DNA of 9,893 nucleotides, taken from contig JAYWFX010000037.1 of NCBI GenBank assembly GCA_043778575.1, positions 1 to 9,893 of the forward strand, read 5' to 3'. The translations under genes and the position numbers were made by a program. The DNA is from JAYWFX01 sp043778575 (GTDB lineage: Bacteria; Patescibacteriota; JACMRA01). This document shows positions 1 to 6,380 of the stretch, in pieces (position 1 is the stretch's first letter; each line of letters starts with the position of its first letter). The notes below the pieces were generated by a model, which worked only from the letters and a program-made list of their open reading frames with translations, did no database searches and was not told the origin of the DNA.

Positions 1-249
1 TTGTTTGTTTTTGTTTACTAGTTGTTGGTGTTTCCAGACGAAATCTAGCACGAAAAAGTCAGCTTGATCCTGTATGCTCGATCCTTGGGGTATTGCCTGT
101 GGTTGGGTGTTTAGGCAGACTGCAGTCAGGAGCCAGTTGGTTTCTGGGGAAAATGGGATTTTGACTGTACTCACAAATATTCGCGACCCAGACCTGAGAA
201 CTACTAAGCGGTTGGCTACTTCTACAGGATCTAAAACGGTGACAGCCAT
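1..249 (-). CDS. Hypothetical protein, N-terminal part, runs off the left edge
   Basis: An ATG at 249 opens a minus-strand frame of 83 codons with no stop down to base 1, so the gene continues outside the window. The product begins MAVTVLDPVEVANRLVVLRS and is a mixed, beta-prone soluble sequence (for example SRIFVSTVKIPFSP at residues 22-35). It has no signal peptide or membrane segment and I do not recognise a family. Support for coding is the full-length open frame, protein-like composition, and a TATTAT hexamer eight bases upstream of the ATG. The gene is divergent from the ligA fragment, 68 bases between the two start codons. The other open frames in this stretch give unnatural Ser/Pro/Arg-rich peptides and were discarded. 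Confidence 0.6.
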   Translation of the reverse strand, partial: MAVTVLDPVEVANRLVVLRSGSRIFVSTVKIPFSPETNWLLTAVCLNTQPQAIPQGSSIQDQADFFVLDFVWKHQQLVNKNKQ

Positions 250-257
250 ACAATGCC

Positions 258-289
258 ATAATATTGGACATTTTTTATCATTTTGACAA
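258..289 (-). promoter_or_regulatory. Possible promoter for the leftmost gene
   Basis: On the minus strand TTGTCA (289-284) precedes TATTAT (263-258) with a 20-base gap, which is longer than usual. An alternative -10, CAATAT (266-261), gives a 17-base gap. Either places transcription start within a few bases of the ATG at 249. The -35 element overlaps the plus-strand TTGACA of ligA (283-288), so the two divergent promoters would compete for polymerase. Confidence 0.3.
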
Positions 290-311
290 CTCAGACTTTG
301 TTTCCAAATCT
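283..311 (+). promoter_or_regulatory. Candidate promoter of the ligA fragment
   Basis: A perfect TTGACA at 283-288 starts exactly 35 bases before the ATG at 318. A 17-base spacer leads to AAATCT (306-311), a poor -10. TATCTA at 311-316 is a better hexamer but too far from the -35. The bases after the -35 (ACAACTCAG) are shared with the dnaX promoter at the same distance from its start codon. No Shine-Dalgarno lies between here and the ATG, which suggests a leaderless message. Confidence 0.4.
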
Positions 312-317
312 ATCTAT

Positions 318-1052
318 ATGGAATATGACGATTATATATCGCTGGTCGCAGAGGTGAATCGCCTGCGAAATGAGGTGCACCTCTTTAACAACGAGGAAAT
401 ATCTGAAAACGCACTGGATGACCTCAAGCATAAAATTACCCAATACGAATCTCAAAACCCGACCAAGGTTTCGCCAAATAGTCCAAATTTCGTGATTTCT
501 GGAGGTGTAGCCAAGGGCTTTAAAAAGTATAAACATACCCATAGGATGCTTTCTCTGACTGATGTGTTTGATCAGGTTGAGCTACAAGAATGGGAGGCTA
601 GGTGGGAAAAAGTGGTGGCAAGTGAGGGCGGCGATCGATCACAAATTTCGCCAAAATATATTTGTGAACCAAAGATCGATGGTTTAGCACTGAGTCTGCA
701 CTTTGAAAACGGTTTACTGGTGACTGCTGCTACGCGAGGCGATGGCTGGGTAGGGGAAAACGTGACAGAAAATATCCGCCAAATACGCAATATCCCTAAA
801 GAGATTCCTGATAAGCGAAAGATTGAGGTACGGGGTGAGGTGTTTATGAGCAAGCCAGACTTTGAGAATTTAAATCGAGATATAATCGCAGGAAAAAAGA
901 TTGGTAAGCTGGGGAAAACAGGTGTAGAGGGTGTTTTTGCAAATCCTAGAAACGTCTCCAGTGGGACAATCAGACAACTGGATTCACGGGTAGTAGCAGA
1001 GAGAAATCTGAGTTTTATTGCCTACGGGGTTTTCGTAGAGGAAGGTGAGTGA
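318..1052 (+). CDS. ligA: NAD-dependent DNA ligase LigA, truncated N-terminal fragment (244 aa)
   Basis: NAD-dependent ligases seal nicks by adenylating a lysine with NAD+, passing AMP to the 5' phosphate and closing the strand. This frame holds domain Ia (about residues 1-50, the NAD/NMN-binding part) and most of the adenylation domain. Visible motifs are the nucleophile motif KIDG at 119-122 with K119, TRGDG at 139-143, EVRGEVF at 170-176 and ANPRNVSSGTIRQLD around 208-222. It stops at a TGA just after FIAYGVF (233-239). A complete LigA has about 670 residues, so the end of the adenylation domain (including the motif with the second conserved lysine), the OB fold, zinc finger, helix-hairpin-helix and BRCT domains are all missing. 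No continuation is visible in any frame downstream. I chose ATG 318 over TTG 264 because family similarity begins there. Alone it should not ligate DNA, though domain Ia plus partial NTase might still bind NAD. It is a pseudogene, rearranged allele or assembly junction. Confidence 0.85.
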   Translation: MEYDDYISLVAEVNRLRNEVHLFNNEEISENALDDLKHKITQYESQNPTKVSPNSPNFVISGGVAKGFKKYKHTHRMLSLTDVFDQVELQEWEARWEKVVASEGGDRSQISPKYICEPKIDGLALSLHFENGLLVTAATRGDGWVGENVTENIRQIRNIPKEIPDKRKIEVRGEVFMSKPDFENLNRDIIAGKKIGKLGKTGVEGVFANPRNVSSGTIRQLDSRVVAERNLSFIAYGVFVEEGE

Positions 1053-1486
1053 TACCTATGCACTAATAGCTGTGTTTGGTTTGGAGTTTTGCATTTTGAG
1101 GTATATTTTTTGTATTCCTTGTCAAAAGAAACTATTGTAGAGTCTGAGTTTTCGACAATTGCGATATGTAAACAATCTACGTAATCTAGTTTGGTTTTAC
1201 GATAGATCTGCAACGAAGATAAAATGCTTTGCTTGTTTTCCAAATAAAGGCACTCCATGCCCAATAAATATATAAGTCTGTTTGCTAGTTCATTTCTATC
1301 CATTTCATAGCCAATTTTTGGTGATGTCATCACATAGACGATTTCTGGTATTATCTCTGATAAAATATGAGCTTTTGTGGTTCCGTTTTCTATCTTTTCA
1401 AAAAGTGATACGCATTCACCGAAACTTTTTTCGTCACTAGCAGACAATAACCTCACAAATATATTGGTATCTAAATAGTACTTCAT
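1022..1486 (-). CDS. vapC: PIN-domain toxin, VapC-like ribonuclease (154 aa)
   Basis: PIN-domain toxins are Mg2+-dependent RNases that cut tRNA, rRNA or mRNA when their antitoxin is lost. The protein opens with the classic strand and first catalytic acid (MKYYLDTNIFVRLL, D6). A conserved glutamate follows in SEIIPEIVYV (E44 or E48), then KLDYVDCLHIA with D104 and VSFDKEYKK with D122, so the acidic active site looks complete. The start codon overlaps the antitoxin stop as ATGA, indicating translational coupling. Normal PIN similarity fades near residue 130. The last 20 or so residues are Pro/Ser/Thr-rich, and the last ten codons are antisense to the end of ligA, so this tail was probably acquired at the junction. 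It is likely repressed by the antitoxin bound at the operon promoter. The family call is strong. The specific name vapC is by family resemblance. Confidence 0.85.
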   Translation of the reverse strand: MKYYLDTNIFVRLLSASDEKSFGECVSLFEKIENGTTKAHILSEIIPEIVYVMTSPKIGYEMDRNELANRLIYLLGMECLYLENKQSILSSLQIYRKTKLDYVDCLHIAIVENSDSTIVSFDKEYKKYTSKCKTPNQTQLLVHRYHSPSSTKTP

Positions 1487-1740
1487 AGTGATTTTTTGAA
1501 TCGGTTAATTGCCTTTTCTTCGATTACTTGCGACCACATAGACTCTGGGACTTTTGGCTTTTTTGGCTGGATAGTCTTGGTAAACTCTTTCATATTCGGA
1601 TAGTTTTTTACAAATTCTACTTTACCTGAAATCTTATCAAAATCTATGACAACTTTGTCTTTTATTGAATATAGTTTACGGATTTGAATTGGAACTGTCA
1701 TGGTTCCGTTGGATGTTACTGGTAAAATTAGGACTGCCAT
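1483..1740 (-). CDS. vapB: AbrB/MazE-type antitoxin of the PIN toxin (85 aa)
   Basis: This is the first gene of the two-gene toxin-antitoxin operon. Residues about 5-45 match a SpoVT/AbrB swapped-hairpin DNA-binding domain: VTSNGTMTVPIQIRKLYSIK, then KVVIDFD and GKVEFV. The last 40 residues are basic and probably disordered (KTIQPKKPKVPESMW), the usual place for a toxin-wrapping tail. Such antitoxins form dimers that bind the operon promoter and, with the toxin, repress it. The stop (TGA) overlaps the toxin start by four bases. TATAAT lies 11 bases upstream of the ATG, giving a leader of about five bases. Confidence 0.82.
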   Translation of the reverse strand: MAVLILPVTSNGTMTVPIQIRKLYSIKDKVVIDFDKISGKVEFVKNYPNMKEFTKTIQPKKPKVPESMWSQVIEEKAINRFKKSL

Positions 1741-1751
1741 ATAAAATTAGG

Positions 1752-1757
1752 ATTATA
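1752..1757 (-). promoter_or_regulatory. -10 element of the vapBC operon
   Basis: A perfect TATAAT on the minus strand (1757 to 1752) ends 11 bases before the antitoxin ATG. No convincing -35 is seen at 16-19 bases. Transcription would start about five bases before the ATG. AbrB-family autoregulation would act here, but I see no clear palindrome. Confidence 0.45.
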
Positions 1758-1871
1758 ATAAAGTGTTAGAGGTATTTTTTCATTTGGTCAACTTCTCCTA
1801 TATATAAGATTTTAAAATATAGTCTAAATTTAAGAATATAAAGAGTTAATAATTCAGTTCTTTAAAATTTG

Positions 1872-1920
1872 AGAAAAAAAACAAACCCCTTCGCTCATAG
1901 GATAGAGAAAAGGGGTTGTT
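1872..1920 (-). terminator. Intrinsic terminator of the 414-codon gene
   Basis: Bases 1880-1891 pair with 1910-1920. The stem has 11 base pairs with one bulged base and four consecutive G-C pairs, around an 18-base loop. Read on the minus strand it is followed by a run of T's (complement of the A run at 1874-1881), as in a Rho-independent terminator. It sits 26 bases past the stop of the 1947-3191 gene. The plus strand has no T run after the stem, so it acts on minus-strand transcripts. The remaining stretch to 1740 is very AT-rich and holds only the vapBC promoter. Confidence 0.88.
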
Positions 1921-1946
1921 CACAGAAAGTTATTTAGCCAAAAGAT

Positions 1947-3191
1947 TTATCTTTTCATTAAGCCGAGCTCAATTGCTTTCGCAACGAGTTCATTATCAGA
2001 CAATCTAATTAGATTGGCATTAAAATCGCCTACACCCTCGTTAGGTTGTTGACGCAAACTGCAATAAATTGTGCCGTTGATGTCCCCAACCCCTACATTA
2101 ATAGCACCAATGCAGATAACATTGGTGCATCTTATGTCACCTACATTTGAGGAAATTGATGAAACAATACAGTCAGAAACATCTTTTCTACTTACTCCAG
2201 ATTTTACATTTCCAGTTGAAAATGTTTGGAGGTCTGAAAAAGTAAATACGTTTCCTGAACACGTTCCAGACGGGTTTCGGGTTGCTCCGCCATCACGTTT
2301 TGCATCATGAAATATTTCATGCAAAGCACTTACTACCTCCTCGACACCCTCGGTGAAAATGATAGGACATTTCTGCCCACCTTCACTCAGGTGCTGGTTG
2401 TAGTCCTCGATTATGTTTTTCCAGCGCCCTGAGCCGCTGACAATTGCATCAAACTCAGCCCAGATGTCTGGGTTTTGAGGGAAATTTTTGTGTCGAGTAG
2501 TGCGTGCATAAAACACTGCTTCACGGTGAAGTTCAGGCACGGTATTCCAGTCGAGATCCTTTTCAAGGTCAATTCCTTCATATAGTTTTTCACCCTGAAT
2601 TAGGGGGTTGAACCAGATTATAGAAACCAACCCTAAGGCTGATTCAAGTGGAACTGCAAAAGATCCTTCAAACTTTCTAGGCACTGGTTTTTCGCCAGCA
2701 AGAAAATTCAAAAAGCGTGCAGTTTTATCTGCATCTAAGCCCGCTTCAGTTTTGAAACAAAAACGTAACCCGACTTTGGACTTTGCTTGTAAAACAAGCT
2801 TTCGACCCAGTAACTCTTGCTTTAGCTCAGAATCACTAGGACTTAAAGCCAAAACTTTCAGGATTTCCAGCAGATTCATCGTCTGAGGTGTTTTGTCCAC
2901 CTCAAGCTTCAGGCTAGTCGGGAAAGTTGTAGTTTGAGGGGACGATTGCCCCTGGATTAAAACACCCAATCGTAGCATTTCTGCTCTAAGGTGTTCCGCA
3001 ACTGCGTCAATTTGTGAGTCATCAACTAATGCACCAGATTCCTGAAGTTTGTCAGCAAAGGCAAAAACATCAAGACCTGCAAAAGCAGTCGAATCAGTCG
3101 ATCCAACTTGTTGTGTAAGCAGATTTTTGAGTTCTTCCGAAAAAGTTTCTGAGGCAGAAACACGAGCCAAGACACGCGACATAGCAACCAT
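1947..3191 (-). CDS. Protein of unknown function with C-terminal VGD repeats (414 aa)
   Basis: I do not recognise this protein. It is a full-length frame with its own Shine-Dalgarno and terminator, so it is surely a gene. Residues 1-95 look alpha-helical (for example GLDVFAFADKLQE, AVAEHLRAEMLRLGVL) and end in a Ser/Gln/Thr linker. Residues about 105-300 are mixed alpha/beta, with repeated hydrophobic strands and a Cys in CPIIFTEGVEEVVSALHEIF. The C-terminal part, from about 310, is rich in Ser, Asn, Gly and Cys and contains three short repeats, VGDI at 350 and 368 and VGDF at 387, 18-19 residues apart. That spacing suggests stacked beta turns. The last residues (NELVAKAIELGLMKR) form a helix. 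No signal peptide, membrane segment or known catalytic motif is visible. It is transcribed alone, divergently from dnaX. Confidence 0.8.
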   Translation of the reverse strand: MVAMSRVLARVSASETFSEELKNLLTQQVGSTDSTAFAGLDVFAFADKLQESGALVDDSQIDAVAEHLRAEMLRLGVLIQGQSSPQTTTFPTSLKLEVDKTPQTMNLLEILKVLALSPSDSELKQELLGRKLVLQAKSKVGLRFCFKTEAGLDADKTARFLNFLAGEKPVPRKFEGSFAVPLESALGLVSIIWFNPLIQGEKLYEGIDLEKDLDWNTVPELHREAVFYARTTRHKNFPQNPDIWAEFDAIVSGSGRWKNIIEDYNQHLSEGGQKCPIIFTEGVEEVVSALHEIFHDAKRDGGATRNPSGTCSGNVFTFSDLQTFSTGNVKSGVSRKDVSDCIVSSISSNVGDIRCTNVICIGAINVGVGDINGTIYCSLRQQPNEGVGDFNANLIRLSDNELVAKAIELGLMKR

Positions 3192-3198
3192 GAGAAAG

Positions 3199-3204
3199 TC
3201 CTCT
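3199..3204 (-). promoter_or_regulatory. Shine-Dalgarno of the 414-codon gene
   Basis: AGAGGA lies seven bases before the ATG at 3191 on the minus strand. This is the only textbook ribosome-binding site I find in the window and it fixes the start over the ATG three codons later. A TATATT hexamer (3217 to 3212) just upstream could be its -10, with no clear -35. Confidence 0.7.
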
Positions 3205-3420
3205 TAGACTAAATATATTTCGAACTGTGAACTGCGTTATCTTTGATTTCTCAGAGACAATTAATTTCATCAAAAGTTTGTACAAATGATGGAAAACGCT
3301 ATCCTATCGTAACACACACACTGCTTAGTCAAAGGATTTTCTGATTGTTGAATAGGGTATGTTTGAGTAAACTTAGTGATTCTAGAGGTAGAAGATGGGG
3401 GGTCTGCTGATAAAACAGTC

Positions 3421-3449
3421 TTTACAACTCAGTGATCATTAGTTGAGAT
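3421..3449 (+). promoter_or_regulatory. Candidate dnaX promoter
   Basis: TTTACA at 3421-3426 starts 35 bases before the dnaX ATG. A 17-base spacer leads to TGAGAT (3444-3449), a weak -10. CATACT, directly before the ATG, is a better hexamer but too far away. The sequence ACAACTCAG (3424-3432) repeats that in the ligA promoter. No Shine-Dalgarno precedes the ATG. Between this promoter and the divergent gene's start (3192-3420) I see no other gene; there is a G6 run at about 3397-3402 and nothing else notable. Confidence 0.4.
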
Positions 3450-3455
3450 CATACT

Positions 3456-5168
3456 ATGAACTGGTATAATACCTATAGACCTACTGAGTTTGAGGATGTA
3501 ATCGGGCAGGATCTCGTGAAATCTGTGCTCAAAAACTCTCTGGCTAAGAATAAGATCAAACACGCCTATCTTTTTAACGGGTCAAAGGGTATAGGAAAAA
3601 CCACCTTAGCACGGATATTTGCTGCAAAAATCTGCAAACTTGATGAAAATCCTGAGGGTTCGATCGATATGATTGAGATGGATGCAGCTAGTAATACTGG
3701 GATTGATGATGTGCGGGAACTAATCGAATCCGCCAGTAATCCGCCACTGGTCGCCCCGTACAAAGTTTATATCATCGATGAGGTTCATATGCTCTCAAAA
3801 CCAGCCATGAATGCACTTCTAAAGATTTTGGAGGAACCACCTGTACATTTGGTTTTTCTCCTAGCTACGACTAATCCCGAAAAGTTGATACCAACTGTAC
3901 TTTCTCGTCTCACTAAACTCAATCTCACTGCACATACAGTCGAGGGTTTGGTTCAGAGGCTTAGATTTATTGTGAATAAAGAGGGTGTGACTATCGATGA
4001 TGCCAGTCTCAATATCATTGCAAAAAGGGCAGGGGGATCCCAGAGGGATAGTATCAATCTGCTTGAGACGGTGGCCAGCTACGAACTACCAAATCTGACC
4101 GAAAAAGAAGTTTCGAATCTACTGGGTATTTTGCCTGGTGACCTGCTAGCAAGTATTTCAGCTGATTTGATGAATGGCTGTATTTCAAAAGAAACATTGG
4201 TGTTGGTACAAAACACTGGGCTCGATGGTGATAGTCTGCTGGCTCAACTGCTAGAGTTTTTACTCGATAGGAGTTTTGGAGGTGATCGTGAATTTGATTC
4301 GCTGGTGATTCCTGTGGCAGAGGTTATTGATTTGAGGCTTCCGATTACTAGTGTGGTCGCTAGTTTAGCACTGGTTCAAGTAAAAATCAGAAATCCACAA
4401 AATCTAGGTGCTAGTGTGGTCACTCCTCATCTCAATCAATCAGTCAAACCAATCAGTCAAACCAAAGAAACACCAGCAAAATCATTGCCAACCGAAAATA
4501 ACCCAGAACTACCTGAGACACCACCTTTTGACGACTATTTTACCCCAGAAGAGGATATAATCTACTCTACAAATATCCCTGAAGCCAAGGCTGACAATCT
4601 CATTAAAACTATTATCAAACCAAATGTCGAACCTAAACTATCTACTCAACCAGACATCCAGACATCTATTAACCAAACAACCTCCCAATCAGTGGATGAC
4701 GTGATCCAATCCCTAAATTTTGACCTCTCCACTCCACCACTATTCAAGACATTTATCCCTGCGATTATGGTTGAATCTGTACTCGGAGATCATCTTACTC
4801 TCAGGGTCTCTAATCCGTTTGCTCTCAATCAAATAAAAAATGTCAAAAATAATTTGTGGCTAGTAAATAAGCTCAAGGAAAAGTTTGGTCTGGTATTTGT
4901 CCTCGAACTAAAAGAAGGCAAAATTGATCCTAAAAAAAAAGTTGAAATACCAACAAGTGTAGAGCAGATGAGTAATGATGTAACAGTCTCGCAACCACCA
5001 AAAAGCGTGCCAATACCAAAAAAAGGAAATATATTTTATTCGATTTATGGCTCTAGCCCAATACAGCTGGAGAGAAAAGATGTACCCGTAATCACAGAAA
5101 TACCAAAACCAAAAAAATCAGCTGACGCCCATTGGAATAGTCACGTAGAGGATATGTTTGATCTGTAG
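3456..5168 (+). CDS. dnaX: DNA polymerase III subunit gamma/tau (570 aa)
   Basis: DnaX is the ATPase core of the clamp loader that opens the sliding clamp and ties the replicative polymerases together. The AAA+ module spans residues 1-210. It shows Walker A GSKGIGKTT (42-50, K48), MDAASN (75-80), Walker B IDEVH (107-111), sensor 1 ATTN (137-140), the arginine finger in LSR (149-151) and sensor 2 GGSQRDS (193-199). Domain III runs to about 315. A Pro/Thr/Asn-rich linker (about 325-425) leads to a small alpha/beta domain (about 428-490) and a basic, disordered tail ending EDMFDL. The four-cysteine zinc module normally between Walker A and DAASN is absent: only C60 remains and the segment is shorter. 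The arginine-finger motif reads SRL rather than the usual SRC. Nine A's at codons 493-495 could give a shorter gamma-like product. It converges on sppA with 14 bases between stops and no clear terminator. Confidence 0.95.
   Translation: MNWYNTYRPTEFEDVIGQDLVKSVLKNSLAKNKIKHAYLFNGSKGIGKTTLARIFAAKICKLDENPEGSIDMIEMDAASNTGIDDVRELIESASNPPLVAPYKVYIIDEVHMLSKPAMNALLKILEEPPVHLVFLLATTNPEKLIPTVLSRLTKLNLTAHTVEGLVQRLRFIVNKEGVTIDDASLNIIAKRAGGSQRDSINLLETVASYELPNLTEKEVSNLLGILPGDLLASISADLMNGCISKETLVLVQNTGLDGDSLLAQLLEFLLDRSFGGDREFDSLVIPVAEVIDLRLPITSVVASLALVQVKIRNPQNLGASVVTPHLNQSVKPISQTKETPAKSLPTENNPELPETPPFDDYFTPEEDIIYSTNIPEAKADNLIKTIIKPNVEPKLSTQPDIQTSINQTTSQSVDDVIQSLNFDLSTPPLFKTFIPAIMVESVLGDHLTLRVSNPFALNQIKNVKNNLWLVNKLKEKFGLVFVLELKEGKIDPKKKVEIPTSVEQMSNDVTVSQPPKSVPIPKKGNIFYSIYGSSPIQLERKDVPVITEIPKPKKSADAHWNSHVEDMFDL
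4932..4945 (+). other. A9 slippage site in dnaX with an immediate -1 stop
   Basis: Codons 493-495 are AAA AAA AAA followed by GTTGA. Slipping back one base, or transcribing one extra A, gives AGT then TGA at 4943-4945. The result is a 496-residue product lacking the last 75 residues. A purine-rich AGAAGG lies 13 bases upstream (4913-4918). E. coli uses programmed -1 frameshifting and Thermus thermophilus uses slippage on an A9 run to make gamma from dnaX. The similarity here is in layout only, and other A7 runs occur in this gene's tail. Confidence 0.4.
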
Positions 5169-5182
5169 TCTATGCTTTAATT

Positions 5183-6250
5183 CTAAATCTTTGTGGAGTC
5201 GATCATGTACATGGTGCCGGGTTGGAGCGAGCTGGCTTTGTCTAGTTTGTCTATAGTTGCTGTTGGTAGTCCTAATATGTTATGAATTGCTGATGCTTGG
5301 AACAAACTTTCAAATATATTTGGTTCATTTTTGATCTCATAAACGGTGTATCCTGATTTTAGATTTGCATTGCTAGCTGATTTTTCTATTGATTTCTTTA
5401 GATCTCCGATTTCATCAAATAAACCGTACTCTAGTGCTTTTTTGTTGTCATATACGAATCCGTTTGCAAATACTTTTACTTTATCTCTCTCTAGTTTTCT
5501 ACCTTTGGCTACGATGTCTACGAACCCCTCAAACTCAGTGTTTACTTGGTTTTGTAAAAATGCTTGTTCGTCGGGGGATATGTCACGCAGTGGGTTGCCG
5601 TAATCTTTTGACGCAGAGGATTTGATGACTGTCTCGCTATAACCTACTTTTTCAGCAGTTCCTTTGAGGTTTGGTAGGGTGAGAATTACCCCGATACTAC
5701 CTGTTTCTCCGTATTGTGACCCTACGATGTAGTTGTTAGTTTTGTAGCTCGCAAGTAACCCTCCACTAGCTACAACTTGATCAAAATAGTATACAGCCTG
5801 ATTCTGCCCTTTGAATTTTATGAGGTCGTTGATTTGGTCGCCTAAAACCTTTGATGCAAAGACACTTCCCCCCGGTGTATCCATGGCAAATACAATATTT
5901 TTGATGTTGGCATTTTCCTTAATTTGCTTGAAATCCTTTGCTACGGTTTCTGTATAAATAGCATCTTTGGATCCAGAAGATGACCCTTTTGTAGTTATTG
6001 GCCCTCTTAGGTAGTATACCAAAACACCATCTTTAGTTGATCCAGATGAAGTTTCGATGAGAGATAGGGATTTGTCGTTATTTTTTTGATTAGCCCCACT
6101 TACTCCAGCTAAAGCCCCAAAAAACAATATAATTATTATTAACAGTCCAACCAGTCCACTGAGAAAACTAGGCAGAGAAAAAATAATGAATGTCCATAAA
6201 AAGCTGTTTGATTTGATGTTTACGTTTGTTGAGGGTAATTTTTCTGACAT
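5183..6250 (-). CDS. sppA: Signal peptide peptidase SppA, S49 family membrane serine protease (355 aa)
   Basis: SppA cleaves leftover signal peptides in the membrane, using a Ser-Lys dyad. One hydrophobic segment at about residues 17-50 (a helical pair or one long anchor around LIIIILFFGALAG) tethers it, with the catalytic domain outside. Key motifs are DTPGGSV (124-130), the nucleophile in VASGG (S162), TGSIGV (183-188) and the general-base lysine in SASKDYGNP (K215), spaced as in Bacillus SppA. The length fits the short single-domain form, not the doubled E. coli form. I chose ATG 6250 over TTG 6286 because the TTG is the start of a TTGACA promoter box and the intervening residues are not family-like. 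A GGTGG just before the ATG could aid initiation. The C-terminal 45 residues are less conserved. Confidence 0.93.
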   Translation of the reverse strand: MSEKLPSTNVNIKSNSFLWTFIIFSLPSFLSGLVGLLIIIILFFGALAGVSGANQKNNDKSLSLIETSSGSTKDGVLVYYLRGPITTKGSSSGSKDAIYTETVAKDFKQIKENANIKNIVFAMDTPGGSVFASKVLGDQINDLIKFKGQNQAVYYFDQVVASGGLLASYKTNNYIVGSQYGETGSIGVILTLPNLKGTAEKVGYSETVIKSSASKDYGNPLRDISPDEQAFLQNQVNTEFEGFVDIVAKGRKLERDKVKVFANGFVYDNKKALEYGLFDEIGDLKKSIEKSASNANLKSGYTVYEIKNEPNIFESLFQASAIHNILGLPTATIDKLDKASSLQPGTMYMIDSTKI

Positions 6251-6257
6251 ACCACCA

Positions 6258-6286
6258 TTGATAATAGATTTCACTCGCCCTGTCAA
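6258..6286 (-). promoter_or_regulatory. sppA promoter
   Basis: On the minus strand TTGACA (6286-6281), a 17-base spacer and TATCAA (6263-6258) are followed by the ATG seven bases on. TATTAT (6266-6261) is a better hexamer with a short 14-base spacer. The start codon is 36 bases from the first base of the -35, so the leader is zero to one base. The bases TTGACAGGG are shared with the HTH-murA promoter. Confidence 0.55.
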
Positions 6287-6341
6287 AACAGTTTCAATTT
6301 AGACTTAGGAAAATTGAACATAGTTTGACAAAATTATTTTT

Positions 6342-6371
6342 TTGAAACTTTGGAGTCTCATACATTATTTT
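6342..6371 (+). promoter_or_regulatory. Candidate promoter of the graspetide-like locus
   Basis: TTGAAA (6342-6347), an 18-base spacer and TATTTT (6366-6371) end nine bases before the ATG at 6381, the same geometry as the HTH-murA promoter. A perfect TATAAT (6374-6379) lies one base before that ATG, with only TTGGAG (6350-6355) as a -35. If that one is used, transcription starts just inside the ORF. A TTGACA at 6325-6330 has no partner -10. No promoter of comparable quality sits before the ligase. Confidence 0.35.
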
Positions 6372-6380
6372 CATATAATT

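Noticed and set aside
74..286. Plus-strand ORF of 70 codons
   Set aside because: Antisense to the open minus-strand frame 249-1 and with unnatural composition. No start signals.
264..317. TTG start for the ligA frame, adding 18 residues
   Set aside because: LigA similarity begins at ATG 318, and the TTGACA promoter (283-288) lies inside the extra stretch.
1050..1190. Recoded TGA (Gly or Trp) as the reason ligA seems to stop
   Set aside because: Reading through the TGA gives no ligase-like residues before the next stop, and the antitoxin stop TGA is needed for the ATGA overlap.
2071..2310. Plus-strand ORF inside the 414-codon gene
   Set aside because: Antisense shadow of a gene with its own Shine-Dalgarno and terminator.
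3430..3452. Imperfect inverted repeat TGATC...GATCA before dnaX as an operator
   Set aside because: Only five pairs around a nine-base gap; expected by chance in AT-rich DNA.
5169..5182. Bidirectional terminator between dnaX and sppA
   Set aside because: Only 14 bases separate the stops and no hairpin with a T run is visible on either strand.
6251..6286. TTG start for sppA
   Set aside because: The TTG is the first half of a TTGACA -35 box, and the 12 added residues have no family support.
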